The notes beneath the pieces were generated by a model, which worked only from the letters and a program-made list of their open reading frames with translations, ran no database searches and was not told the DNA's origin. A DNA stretch of 39,353 bases, from NCBI RefSeq assembly GCF_010093185.1, contig NZ_PDWL01000030.1, positions 1 to 39,353 of the forward strand. The letters run 5' to 3'. Origin of the DNA: Pseudoxanthomonas jiangsuensis. Its GTDB lineage: Bacteria > Pseudomonadota > Gammaproteobacteria > Xanthomonadales > Xanthomonadaceae. A program made the position numbers and the translations under genes. Shown here piece after piece: positions 1 through 9,610 of this stretch. Position 1 is the first letter of the stretch. Each line of letters starts with the position of its first letter.

Positions 1-2214
1 TGCCGTACTTGCTATTGGTGGGCTGTCGCATGGGGTATAAGGGGACGGGGCCGGCGGTCCCTTACCCTGCCGCCCGCCGGCACCCGCGCCAGCGCCGCCG
101 ACGTCGGCCGGCGGGTACGGGTGCCGTTCGGGCCGCGCGAACTGGCCGGGGTGGGGGCCGCGGGCGGCGAGCCCGACAGCCCGGCCGGGCTGCGCGAGGC
201 GCTGGCCTTCGCCGACCCGGTACCGCTGTTCGACGGCGAACTGCTCGACTCCCTGCGCTGGCTGGCGCGCTACACCCACGCCCCGCTCGGCGAGGTCCTG
301 GCCACCGCCCTGCCGGCGCCGCTGCGCGCCGGCGAGCCCCTGCCCGACACCCATGCCTGGGCCTGGGCCCTGACCGAAGCCGGCGCCACCGGCCTGGAAG
401 GCCTGCGCCGCAACACCCGGCCGCGCCGGCTGGCCGAGCTGCTGCAGGCCGGACCTTTGGACGAGGACCACCTGGACCTGCGCCTGGACGGCTGGCGCGA
501 CGCCGCCCGCGCCCTGGGCAAGCGCCGTTACGCCGAACGGATCGCGGTGCCGGCGTTGCCCGCCGCCCCGGTGCCGCAGCCCGGGCCTTCGCCCAACGCC
601 GGCCAGCAGGCGGCGATCGAGGCCGTAGCCGCATGCGCCGGCTTCTCCCCGGTGCTGCTGGAAGGCGTCACCGGCAGCGGCAAGACCGAGGTCTACCTGC
701 ACGCCATCGCCGACTGCCTGGCGCAGGGGAAACAGGCGCTGGTGCTGGTGCCGGAGATCGGCCTGACCCCGCAGACCCTGGCCCGCTTCCGCGCCCGCCT
801 CGGGGTGCCGGTGCACGCCCTGCACTCCAACCTCGCCGACGGCGAGCGCGCCCGGGTCTGGGCCGCGGCCTGGCGCGGGCAGGCGCGGGTGATCGTCGGC
901 ACCCGCTCGGCGGTGTTCACGCCCTTGCCGGAGGCCGGGCTGATCGTGGTCGACGAGGAACACGACGCCAGCTACAAGCAGCAGGACGGGATCCGCTACC
1001 ACGCCCGCGATTTCGCCCTGGTCCGGGCCAAGGCGCTGGAGGTGCCGGTGCTGCTGGGCAGCGCCACACCCTCGCTGGAAACCCTGCACAACGTCCGCGC
1101 CGGCCGCTACGCCCACCTGCGCCTGCGCCTGCGCGCCGGCGACGCGAAACCGCCGGCGGTGCGGATCCTGGACGTGCGCAAACGCCCTTTGCAGGCCGGA
1201 CTGGCGCCGGAGACGCTGGAGATGATCGGCGCCGCCCTGGCCGACGGCGGCCAGGTGCTGGTGTTCAAGAACCGCCGCGGCTACGCCCCGGTGCTGCTGT
1301 GCCACGACTGCGGCTGGAGCGCGCAGTGCCCGCGCTGCAGCACCCCGGCCCAGGGCACGCCGATGACCGTGCACGCCGGCGGCGGACGGCTGGTCTGCCA
1401 CCACTGCGGCCACCGCCAGGCCCGCCCTTTGGCCTGCCCCGACTGCGCCAGCCTGGCCCTGCAGCCGCAGGGCGTGGGCACCGAGCGCCTGGAGGAACTG
1501 CTGGCCGAGCGCTTCGCCGGCTGGCCGGTGCTGCGGATCGACCGCGGCACCACCGCCCGCCGCGACGGCCTGGCCAGGCTGCTGGCCGAACTCGGCGACC
1601 GGCCCGGAATCCTGGTCGGCACCCAGATCCTGGCCAAGGGCCACGACCTGCCGAACCTGACCCGGGTGGTCGTGGTCGGGGTCGACGAAGGCCTGTTCTC
1701 CTCCGACTTCCGCGCCGGCGAGAAGCTCGCCCAGTTGCTGGTCCAGGTGGCGGGCCGCGCCGGCCGCGCCCAGCGCCCGGGCGAGGTCTGGTGGCAGACC
1801 CACCACCCCGACCACCCCCTGCTGCATGGCCTGATCAACGGCGGCTACGACGCCTTCGCCGATGGCGAGCTGGCCCAGCGCGAGGCCGCCGGCTTCCCGC
1901 CGTTCGCGCACCTGGCCCTGCTGCGCGCCGAGGCGCAGCAGGCCGACGCCGCCGGCGCCTTCCTGCGCGCGGCCAAGGCCGCCTTGCGCGATGCCGGCCG
2001 CGGCCCGGAGGCGCAGAGGATCGAACTGCTCGGCCCGCTGACCGCACCGATGGCCCGGCGCGCCGGCCTGTACCGGATGCAGCTGCTGCTGTCGGCGCCC
2101 GCGCGCCCGGCCCTGCACGCGCTGCTCGACGCCGCCCTGCCGGCGATCCACGCCCTGCCCGAGGCCCGGCGCACGCGCTGGTCGCTGGATGTGGACCCCA
2201 TGGACCTGTACTGA
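1..2214 (+). CDS. priA: Primosomal helicase PriA, 5' end missing
   Basis: PriA is the 3'-to-5' DNA helicase that restarts stalled replication forks by reloading the primosome. The reading frame is open from base 1. It contains a Walker A motif GVTGSGKTE (about 664-690), a DEEH box (about 952-963) and eight zinc-binding cysteines as CHDC, CPRC, CHHC and CPDC between about 1300 and 1446, all typical of PriA. The GTG at 121 lies inside the conserved RVRVPFG segment and so is not the real start. Upstream, LPPAG (67-81) still fits the family, but bases 1-60 do not encode the usual N-terminal strand and have no start codon in frame. The start is therefore outside the window, or the edge sequence is altered. 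The stop lies 17 bases before the NADH dehydrogenase start, which suggests co-transcription. Confidence 0.93.
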   Translation, partial: CRTCYWWAVAWGIRGRGRRSLTLPPAGTRASAADVGRRVRVPFGPRELAGVGAAGGEPDSPAGLREALAFADPVPLFDGELLDSLRWLARYTHAPLGEVLATALPAPLRAGEPLPDTHAWAWALTEAGATGLEGLRRNTRPRRLAELLQAGPLDEDHLDLRLDGWRDAARALGKRRYAERIAVPALPAAPVPQPGPSPNAGQQAAIEAVAACAGFSPVLLEGVTGSGKTEVYLHAIADCLAQGKQALVLVPEIGLTPQTLARFRARLGVPVHALHSNLADGERARVWAAAWRGQARVIVGTRSAVFTPLPEAGLIVVDEEHDASYKQQDGIRYHARDFALVRAKALEVPVLLGSATPSLETLHNVRAGRYAHLRLRLRAGDAKPPAVRILDVRKRPLQAGLAPETLEMIGAALADGGQVLVFKNRRGYAPVLLCHDCGWSAQCPRCSTPAQGTPMTVHAGGGRLVCHHCGHRQARPLACPDCASLALQPQGVGTERLEELLAERFAGWPVLRIDRGTTARRDGLARLLAELGDRPGILVGTQILAKGHDLPNLTRVVVVGVDEGLFSSDFRAGEKLAQLLVQVAGRAGRAQRPGEVWWQTHHPDHPLLHGLINGGYDAFADGELAQREAAGFPPFAHLALLRAEAQQADAAGAFLRAAKAALRDAGRGPEAQRIELLGPLTAPMARRAGLYRMQLLLSAPARPALHALLDAALPAIHALPEARRTRWSLDVDPMDLY

Positions 2215-2231
2215 AAGCGTAAGGAGCACGG

Positions 2232-3515
2232 ATGGATTCGGCCGACGACATTCCCCACCTGCTGGTCATCGGCGGCGGCTTCGCCGGCCTCTGGGCGACC
2301 CGCGCGCTGGCCAGTGCGCCCGTGCGGATCACCCTGCTCGACCGCAGCAACCACCACCTGTTCCAGCCCTTGCTGTACCAGGTCGCCACCGCCGGGTTGT
2401 CGGCGCCGGACATCGCCGCGCCCTTGCGCCACATCCTGCGCCGGCAGGGCAACGTCGAGGTGCGGCTGGGCGAGGCGGCCTCGATCGACCCGGCCGCGCG
2501 CACGGTGGCCCTGGCCGACGGCGGCACCCTGCGCTTCGACTACCTGCTGCTGGCCAGCGGCGCCACCCACGCCTACTTCGGCAACGACCAGTGGGCCGCG
2601 CACGCGCCCGGGCTGAAGTCGCTGGACGATGCCCTGGACCTGCGCCGCAGGCTGTTGCTGGCGTTCGAGCGCGCGGAAGGCTGCGACGACCCGGCCGAGC
2701 GCGCGGCCTGGCTGAACTTCGCCATCGTCGGCGGCGGGCCCACCGGGGTCGAGCTGGCCGGCACCCTGGCCGAGATCGCCCGGCACACGCTGAAGGACGA
2801 GTTCCGCCATATCGATCCGGCCAGCGCGCGGGTGCGCCTGGTCGAGGCCGGTCCGCGGGTGCTGGCGTCCTTCCCCGAGGCGCTGTCGGAGAAGGCGCGC
2901 CGCCAGCTCGAGCGGCTGGGGGTGGAGGTGTCCACCGGCGTGCCGGTGACCGCGATCGACGCCGGCGGCTACCGCCTGGGCGAGGACTACGTGCCGGCCC
3001 GCACCGTGGTCTGGGCCGCGGGCGTGGCCGCCTCGCCGCTGGCGCGCGCGCTGGGCGTGCCGCTGGACCGCGCCGGGCGGGTGCCGGTGGAGGCCGACCT
3101 GAGCGTGCCCGGGCATCCGCACGTGTTCGTCGCCGGCGACCTGGCCGCGGTCAAACGCGCCGACGGCAGCCCGGTGCCAGGCGTCGCCCCGGCGGCCAAG
3201 CAGATGGGCCGGCACGTGGCCGCGGTGGTGCGCGCGCGGCTGCAGGATCGGCCGGCCGCCGCGTTCCGCTACCGCGACTTCGGCAACCTGGCCACCATCG
3301 GCCGCATGGCCGCGGTGGTGGACCTGCACGGCTTCAAGCTGTCCGGGCTGCTGGCCTGGTGGTTCTGGCTGGCCGCGCACGTGTTCTTCCTGATCGGGTT
3401 CCGCAACCGCCTGGTGGTGCTGCTCAACTGGGCCTGGGCGTACTGGAGCTACCAGCGCGCGGCGCGGATCATCCTCGGGCGGGATCGCGACCCGGAGCGG
3501 TCACCGCGCGCATGA
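2232..3515 (+). CDS. ndh: Type II NADH dehydrogenase (NDH-2)
   Basis: This single-subunit, non-proton-pumping NADH:quinone oxidoreductase acts at the inner membrane and feeds electrons from NADH to quinone. The 427-residue protein begins with an FAD-binding dinucleotide fold (LLVIGGGFAGLWATRAL, about residues 11-27). It has the NDH-2 signature HHLFQPLLYQVATAGLS, a second nucleotide fold for NADH (FAIVGGGPTGVELAG, about 160-175) and the FAD-contact motif VFVAGDLA near 298. The C-terminal third has a hydrophobic, tryptophan-rich segment (LLAWWFWLAAHVFFLIGF) suited to membrane attachment. The ATG is preceded by AAGGAG at 2220-2225 with good spacing. A carotenoid or sulfide:quinone oxidoreductase is less likely because the NDH-2 quinone-site motif is intact. 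Confidence 0.92.
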   Translation: MDSADDIPHLLVIGGGFAGLWATRALASAPVRITLLDRSNHHLFQPLLYQVATAGLSAPDIAAPLRHILRRQGNVEVRLGEAASIDPAARTVALADGGTLRFDYLLLASGATHAYFGNDQWAAHAPGLKSLDDALDLRRRLLLAFERAEGCDDPAERAAWLNFAIVGGGPTGVELAGTLAEIARHTLKDEFRHIDPASARVRLVEAGPRVLASFPEALSEKARRQLERLGVEVSTGVPVTAIDAGGYRLGEDYVPARTVVWAAGVAASPLARALGVPLDRAGRVPVEADLSVPGHPHVFVAGDLAAVKRADGSPVPGVAPAAKQMGRHVAAVVRARLQDRPAAAFRYRDFGNLATIGRMAAVVDLHGFKLSGLLAWWFWLAAHVFFLIGFRNRLVVLLNWAWAYWSYQRAARIILGRDRDPERSPRA

Positions 3516-3567
3516 CAATCGCGGCCACCGCTGCGATCCTGTGCGCCCGCCCCCAGCGCGATCCGCC

Positions 3568-4188
3568 GTGTCCCTGCTCCTTTTGCTGTTCGACCTGGTC
3601 GGCACCTTCGTGTTCGCGCTCAGCGGCGGCACCCTGGCGGTGCGCTACCGCCTGGATTTCTTCGGCGTGCTGGTGCTGTCGTGCGCGGCCGCGGTCTCCG
3701 GCGGCGTGGCCCGCGACGTGCTGATCGGCGCGCAGCCGCCGGCGGCGCTGGCCGACTGGCGCTACCTGGCCACCGCGATGCTGGCCGGCGTGGTCACCTT
3801 CTACCGGCACGGCGCGATCGAGCGGATGCGCAACCCGGTGCAGCTGTTCGACGCGGCCGGGCTGGCGCTGTTCGCGGTGCTGGGCACCGGCAAGGCGCTG
3901 GCGTTCGGGCTGTCGCCGTTCGCCGCCACCCTGCTGGGCATGACCAGCGGGATCGGCGGCGGCATCGCCCGCGACCTGCTGGTGGCGCGCACGCCGGTGG
4001 TGCTGCAGGCCGAGCTGTACGCGGTGGCGGCGCTGGCCGGCGGCGGCGTGGTCGCGCTGGCGCACGTGGCCGGGCTGCCGCAGACCCCGGCGATGGCGGT
4101 CGGCGCGCTGGTCTGCTTCGGCCTGCGCTACATGGCCATCCGCCACGGCTGGCACCTGCCGGTGGCGCGGCCGCACGACGGCAGCTGA
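3568..4188 (+). CDS. TRIC/YicG-type (UPF0126) membrane channel protein
   Basis: This is a small integral membrane protein of the UPF0126/TRIC family, whose prokaryotic members form trimeric cation channels; the physiological role in this organism is unknown. The family's internal duplication is visible as two glycine-rich repeats, AVSGGVARDVL and GIGGGIARDLL, each following a hydrophobic segment, with about seven transmembrane segments in all. GTG at 3568 gives an N-terminus starting SLLLLLFDLVGTF, directly at the first helix. An in-frame GTG at 3541 would add nine Pro/Arg-rich residues and is less likely. The gene starts about 50 bases after ndh and ends just before a strong hairpin, so it is probably the last gene of the priA-ndh run. 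Confidence 0.85.
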   Translation: MSLLLLLFDLVGTFVFALSGGTLAVRYRLDFFGVLVLSCAAAVSGGVARDVLIGAQPPAALADWRYLATAMLAGVVTFYRHGAIERMRNPVQLFDAAGLALFAVLGTGKALAFGLSPFAATLLGMTSGIGGGIARDLLVARTPVVLQAELYAVAALAGGGVVALAHVAGLPQTPAMAVGALVCFGLRYMAIRHGWHLPVARPHDGS

Positions 4189-4223
4189 GCTGCGGCATGG
4201 GCCGGAACGCCGGCCCCGGATAC

Positions 4224-4253
4224 GCGAACGGCCCGGAAATCCGGGCCGTTCGC
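4224..4253. terminator. Bidirectional hairpin terminator between the channel gene and rpoH
   Basis: A perfect 13-base-pair inverted repeat (4224-4236 with 4241-4253) encloses the loop AAAT. It lies between two convergent genes. There is no clear T-run on either side, so it may stop transcription weakly or act mainly as a 3' end stabiliser. Confidence 0.75.
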
Positions 4254-4277
4254 ACTGTCGCCTGGAACCTGGCGCGG

Positions 4278-5165
<888 letters not shown>

Positions 5166-5166
5166 C

Positions 5167-5193
5167 TTAGCAATCGGGGTGTTGGACTGCTAA
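5167..5193 (-). promoter_or_regulatory. CIRCE-like HrcA operator at the rpoH start
   Basis: The sequence TTAGCAATC, nine bases, GACTGCTAA matches the CIRCE consensus TTAGCACTC-N9-GAGTGCTAA at 16 of 18 arm positions and has exactly the canonical nine-base spacer. It ends one base before the rpoH ATG, where a bound HrcA repressor or a hairpin in the mRNA would affect both transcription and translation start. HrcA itself is not encoded in this window. The functional assignment is inference from consensus and position. Confidence 0.65.
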
Positions 5194-5213
5194 CGCCAGG
5201 GATGGTTCCCGGT

Positions 5214-5229
5214 GTTGCATCCGTGCAAC
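5214..5229 (-). promoter_or_regulatory. GGA-loop hairpin in the rpoH leader
   Basis: On the rpoH sense strand GTTGCA-CGGA-TGCAAC forms a six-base-pair stem with a CGGA loop. The CACGGATG around the loop resembles the CsrA/RsmA recognition core. It lies about 50 bases upstream of the rpoH start and is in the mRNA only if transcription begins above 5229. Confidence 0.3.
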
Positions 5230-5348
5230 GGTGCCGACCCTCCGCACCGCTTTCAAAATCAATCACTTGCTCGCGTAAAACTGAACGATCGCGTAGCGGC
5301 CGGGGCCATCCTGCACCGCCGGCCGCCAAACCTTCGTGAGGGCGCGGC

Positions 5349-5372
5349 GACGGGTTTCCAAGGGGCCCGTTC

Positions 5373-5376
<4 letters not shown>
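5349..5376 (-). repeat. GTAG-headed REP-like element overlapping the pirin stop codon
   Basis: Reading the minus strand from 5376, GTAGGAACGGGCC is followed by imperfect complementary GC-rich sequence, the pattern of GTAG-headed REP elements in xanthomonads and pseudomonads. The TAG of its head is the pirin stop codon. It is a single degenerate copy. Confidence 0.45.
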
Positions 5377-6086
<710 letters not shown>

Positions 6087-6244
6087 AGGGCACCTCCTCG
6101 GGATCGACGCCGGGGAGATTCCCGGCAGGCGCACAGGATGATTGCCGGCACTCCCGGGATAAAGCGGGTGCCAGATCCCTGATTGTTCTATTTATGCGAG
6201 ATATCGCCCGGTGTGATCCGGCTTGCCGCCGTCCCCGCCGGCAA

Positions 6245-6970
6245 TCAGCCGCCCGCGGCCAGCATCGCCTCGACCTCGGCCCGCGGCGGCAAAGACCAGT
6301 CGATCGGCGCCTGGCCGTGCCGGGCCAGGTACTCGTTGGCCGCGGCGAAATGCCCGCAGCCGAAGAAGCCGCGGTGCGCCGACAGCGGCGAGGGGTGCGG
6401 CGCCTTCAGCACCCGGTGCCGGCGCGGGTCGATCACCTTGCCCTTGGCCTGGGCGTAGCTGCCCCAGAGCAGGAACACCAGGCCCTCGCGCTCGCGCGCC
6501 AGGGTCTCGATCGCATGGTCGGTGAAGCCCTCCCAGCCCTTGCTCTGGTGGGCGCCGGCGCGGCCCTGCTCGACCGTCAGCACCGCGTTGAGCAGCAAAA
6601 CCCCGCGCCGCGCCCAGGGCAGCAGGCAGCCGTGGTCGGGCCGCGGCAGGCCCAGCTCGGTGCCGATCTCCTTGAAGATGTTCTCCAGCGACGGCGGCAC
6701 CGGCACCCCCGGCAGCACCGAGAAGCACAGGCCGTGCGCCTGGCCGGGACCGTGGTACGGGTCCTGGCCCAGGATCACCACCTTGACCTCATCGAAGGGC
6801 GTGGCGTCGAACGCGGCGAAGATCCGCGGCCCCGGCGGATAGACCTGGGCGCCGGCGGCCTTGCGCTGGCGCAGGAACTCGGCCAGCGCGCGCATCTCCG
6901 GGCGCGAGAGCCAGTCGCCGATGCGCGCCTTCCACGAGGGTTCCAGCCGGATGCGGTCGTCTTTGCCCAT
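6245..6970 (-). CDS. ung: Uracil-DNA glycosylase (family 1)
   Basis: Ung excises uracil from DNA, the first step of base excision repair after cytosine deamination or dUTP incorporation. The 241-residue length is typical. The water-activating motif [18 protein letters not shown] puts the catalytic Asp at about residue 70, and the DNA-intercalation loop [11 protein letters not shown] carries the catalytic His near the C-terminal third. The start lies nine bases after the stop of the response regulator, so it is the fourth gene of the ftsE-ftsX-regulator operon. No separate promoter is evident. Confidence 0.96.
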   Translation of the reverse strand: MGKDDRIRLEPSWKARIGDWLSRPEMRALAEFLRQRKAAGAQVYPPGPRIFAAFDATPFDEVKVVILGQDPYHGPGQAHGLCFSVLPGVPVPPSLENIFKEIGTELGLPRPDHGCLLPWARRGVLLLNAVLTVEQGRAGAHQSKGWEGFTDHAIETLAREREGLVFLLWGSYAQAKGKVIDPRRHRVLKAPHPSPLSAHRGFFGCGHFAAANEYLARHGQAPIDWSLPPRAEVEAMLAAGG

Positions 6971-6979
6971 GTCCGGCGC

Positions 6980-7822
6980 TCAGAACGTGCGGGTGCCGCC
7001 GTCCAGCCGCGCCAGGCGCAGCTGGAACAGCACCTTGGTGACCAGCAGCCGCTCCTCGATCGGCTTCTGCACCAGGTCGTTGGCGCCGGCCTTGAGCAGC
7101 TCGGACTGGTTGTGGCGGTTGCCGTCGCCGGTCATCACCAGCACCGGCAGGCGGCGCTTGCCGTAGCCGAAGTCGATCCGGATGCGCTCGACCACGTCGC
7201 GGCCGCTGAGCTCGCCCTTGAGGGTGACGTCGGTCAGGACCAGGTCGATCTTGTAGGCGGCCCGGCCCAGCGACTCGGCCGTGAGCAGGCCGAACGCCTC
7301 CTCGGCGGTGAGCACGTGGATCACGTTGAGCTGCTGGCGCTCGAGCATGCGCTTGGTGGCCTCGGCCACCACCCGGCTGTCCTCGATGTACAGCACCGTG
7401 GCGCCGACGATCGGCTGCGGCTGCACGTAGCCGCGGATGAACTCGGCCAGCGCCTCGTGCCCCAGCGACTTGTCGAAGTAGTCGGTGACGAACTCGGTGA
7501 AGCGGCGCTCGACCAGGTGCTGCTGGGCGTCGCCGGAGACCACGATCACCGGCACGTAGGCCTGGCCTGCCGCCTCGCGCACGCTGCGCGCCAGCTCCAG
7601 GCCGTCGCCGTCGGGCAGCGACAGCGCGGTGGTGACCAGGTCGACCGCGCCGGCCTCCAGCGCCTGGCGGGCCTCGGAGATGCTCGAGCAGCCGACCACC
7701 TGCACGTCCGGTAGCTCGCGGGTGAGCACGTCGGCGATCAGCTTGCGCACCAGCTTGGAGCCGTCGGCCACCATCACCCGCGGCGCATCGCTGATCAGGT
7801 GCTTGAGCTCGTGCGAGGCCAT
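6980..7822 (-). CDS. Tandem-receiver response regulator with one degenerate receiver
   Basis: The 280-residue protein consists of two CheY-like receiver domains and no DNA-binding or enzymatic output domain, so it probably works by protein-protein contact. Receiver 1 (about residues 14-130) keeps the switch region and a Lys in DKSLG, but Ala66 replaces the phospho-accepting Asp (VDLVTTALSLPDGDG) and the acidic pair is reduced to ADG. Receiver 2 (about 145-275) is intact, with IED acidic residues, the acceptor Asp in LVLTDVTLKG, Thr in VMTGDG and Lys in QKP. The ATG overlaps the ftsX TGA by one base, so translation is coupled to ftsX. Its partner kinase is not in the window, and the fusion of its expression to the FtsEX division module is unusual. 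Confidence 0.88.
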   Translation of the reverse strand: MASHELKHLISDAPRVMVADGSKLVRKLIADVLTRELPDVQVVGCSSISEARQALEAGAVDLVTTALSLPDGDGLELARSVREAAGQAYVPVIVVSGDAQQHLVERRFTEFVTDYFDKSLGHEALAEFIRGYVQPQPIVGATVLYIEDSRVVAEATKRMLERQQLNVIHVLTAEEAFGLLTAESLGRAAYKIDLVLTDVTLKGELSGRDVVERIRIDFGYGKRRLPVLVMTGDGNRHNQSELLKAGANDLVQKPIEERLLVTKVLFQLRLARLDGGTRTF

Positions 7823-8808
7823 CAGGTCTCCGTGGGACGGGTCTGGCGCAGGAAGTGCCCGGTGACCGCCCAGGCCCCCAGCCACCCCAGCAGGACGGTC
7901 GCCACCAATACCATCCCCGAGTGCAGGCCATCCAGTCCCTTCAGCGCGAACTGGCTGCCGTAGCTGGCGCTGAGCGCGGCCAGCGGCCCGCGCAGGGCCA
8001 GGCCGGCGGCGGCGATCAGGGCCAGCGCCAGCAGCCCGGCGCCCAGGCCGTACCACGCGCCCAGGTACAGGAACGGCCGGCGGATGAAGCCGTCGCTGGC
8101 GCCGAGCAGCTGCAGCACGCCGATCTCCTCGCGCCGCGACTGGATGTCCAGGCGCACGGTGTTGCCGACCACCAGCAGGGCGCCCAGGCCCAGCAGCACC
8201 GACAGCACCTGGACCACGCGCTGGCCGAAGCGCAGCCAGCCGTCCAGGCGCTGGCGCCAGACCGCGTCGTGCTGGACCAGGTCGGCCTGCGGCAATGCCT
8301 CCAGCGCGCGCGCCAGGGCCGCATCGTCGTCGCCCTGCGGGGTCACCACCAGCAGGGTCGGCAAGGGGTTGTCGCCCAGCGCGTCCAGCGCCTCGGCCAG
8401 GCCGCTGTCCTGGCGGAACTGCGCCAGCGCCTGTTCCGGCGTGCGCACCTCCACTTCGGCGACGTCTCCGCGCGCGCGCAGCTCGTCGGCCAGCTTGCGC
8501 GCGGCCGCCGCGTCCACGTCCATCTCCAGGAACAGGCCGATCTCGCGCGACTGCTGCACGCTGCCGGCGAAGTGGCGCAGGTTGTCCATCACGATCGACA
8601 GCCCCAGCGGCAGCGCCAGGGCCAGGCCCATGACCGCGACGGTCAGCAGCGTGGCCCAGGGCTTGCGCGCGGCGCGGCCGAGGCTGAAGGCCAGGCTGTG
8701 CAGGTGGTGGTCGAGCCAGACCCGCGGCCGCGAGGGGCCCCTGGCCGCAGCGTTGCCGGCGCCCTTGGCGCGGGCGGCGGGCGCCCTGTTGCCCGTGTCC
8801 GCGCTCAT
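7822..8808 (-). CDS. ftsX: Cell division protein FtsX
   Basis: FtsX is the inner-membrane partner of the ATPase FtsE; the pair couples ATP hydrolysis to peptidoglycan hydrolase activation at the septum. The 328-residue protein has the family layout. A cytoplasmic N-terminus and TM1 (about 51-73, ATLLTVAVMGLALALPLGL) are followed by a periplasmic domain (about 75-200) with LFLEMDVDAAAARKLADEL. Three C-terminal helices follow, with the FtsX signature LDIQSRREEIGVLQLLGASDGFIRRPFLY between TM2 and TM3. The start overlaps the ftsE stop as ATGA. Confidence 0.95.
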   Translation of the reverse strand: MSADTGNRAPAARAKGAGNAAARGPSRPRVWLDHHLHSLAFSLGRAARKPWATLLTVAVMGLALALPLGLSIVMDNLRHFAGSVQQSREIGLFLEMDVDAAAARKLADELRARGDVAEVEVRTPEQALAQFRQDSGLAEALDALGDNPLPTLLVVTPQGDDDAALARALEALPQADLVQHDAVWRQRLDGWLRFGQRVVQVLSVLLGLGALLVVGNTVRLDIQSRREEIGVLQLLGASDGFIRRPFLYLGAWYGLGAGLLALALIAAAGLALRGPLAALSASYGSQFALKGLDGLHSGMVLVATVLLGWLGAWAVTGHFLRQTRPTET

Positions 8809-9491
8809 TCGGCCAGGTCCTGGGGCGAGATGTCGTCGACCAGGCGGCCGTGGTCGAGCACCAGCACCCGCTTGCGCATGCGCCGCAGCAGGGGCAGGTC
8901 GTGGCTGACCACCAGCACGCTGGTGCCGCGCTCGGGCAAGCCGGCGAAAAGGGCCATGATCTCGGCCGACAGGGTCGGGTCGAGGTTGCCGGTGGGCTCG
9001 TCGGCCACCAGCAGGCGCGGTTCGGCGACGATCGCCCGGGCGATGCCGACGCGCTGCTGCTCGCCCGCCGACAGCTGGCCGGGCAACGCCTTCTCGCGAT
9101 GGCCCAGGCCCATGCGCTCGAGCACCGAGCGCACCCGCTTGCCGATCTCCGCGCGCCGGGTGCCGCGCAGGATCAGCGGCAGGGCCACGTTCTCGCCGAT
9201 GCTGCGGTCGGTGAGCAGGCGGTGGTCCTGGTAGACCACGCCGACCTCGCGCCGGTGCAGCGCGACCTTGCCGCCGCGCACCCTCTGCAGGTTGCGCTCG
9301 CCCAGCAGCACGGTGCCGCGGGTCGGCCGCTCGGACAGGTGGATCAGCTTGAGCAGGGTGCTCTTGCCGGCGCCGGAATGGCCGGTGACGAACAGCATCT
9401 CGCCTTCGGCCACGTCGAAGCTGACGTCGACCAGCGCCTGGTGGCCGCCGGGGTACTGTTTGCTGACGCTTTCGAATCGCAGCACGCTCAT
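8805..9491 (-). CDS. ftsE: Cell division ATP-binding protein FtsE
   Basis: FtsE is the ABC ATPase of the FtsEX divisome complex. The 228-residue protein has Walker A GHSGAGKST, the ABC signature LSAGEQQR, Walker B LLVADEPTG and the switch His in VVSHD. MSVLRFESVSKQYPGG is a typical FtsE N-terminus, fixing the ATG at 9491 even though the open frame continues upstream into rhlB-antisense sequence. No strong Shine-Dalgarno is visible. It is the first gene of the ftsE-ftsX-response regulator-ung operon. Confidence 0.95.
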   Translation of the reverse strand: MSVLRFESVSKQYPGGHQALVDVSFDVAEGEMLFVTGHSGAGKSTLLKLIHLSERPTRGTVLLGERNLQRVRGGKVALHRREVGVVYQDHRLLTDRSIGENVALPLILRGTRRAEIGKRVRSVLERMGLGHREKALPGQLSAGEQQRVGIARAIVAEPRLLVADEPTGNLDPTLSAEIMALFAGLPERGTSVLVVSHDLPLLRRMRKRVLVLDHGRLVDDISPQDLAE

Positions 9492-9536
9492 GCCGCGATT
9501 ATGCCGGGGCGATCGCCTCCGGGGCGATACGGCGTG

Positions 9537-9565
9537 CCGGGTCCCGGCGTGCGCCGGGACGACGG
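9537..9565 (-). repeat. Solo copy of the GTCGTCCCGGCG repeat arm
   Basis: GTCCCGGCG (9541-9549) pairs with CGCCGGGAC (9552-9560) around a two-base loop, flanked by GTCGTCCCGG on the minus strand. It matches the arm of the inverted-repeat element at 17127-17232 and lies between rhlB and ftsE, where it could also serve as a hairpin terminator for rhlB. Confidence 0.55.
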
Positions 9566-9610
9566 GACCGGGATGCGGCGACACGCGGGGCGCGACGGCG
9601 CCCCGCGCTG

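Noticed and set aside
9..2222. A 737-codon frame overlapping priA on the same strand
   Set aside because: Its Pro/Arg/Ala-rich translation is an out-of-frame reading of priA, whose helicase motifs lie in the other frame.
5196..5212. A second GGA hairpin near the rpoH start
   Set aside because: The GGGATGG here is on the strand opposite to the rpoH transcript and the local stem is only four to five base pairs.
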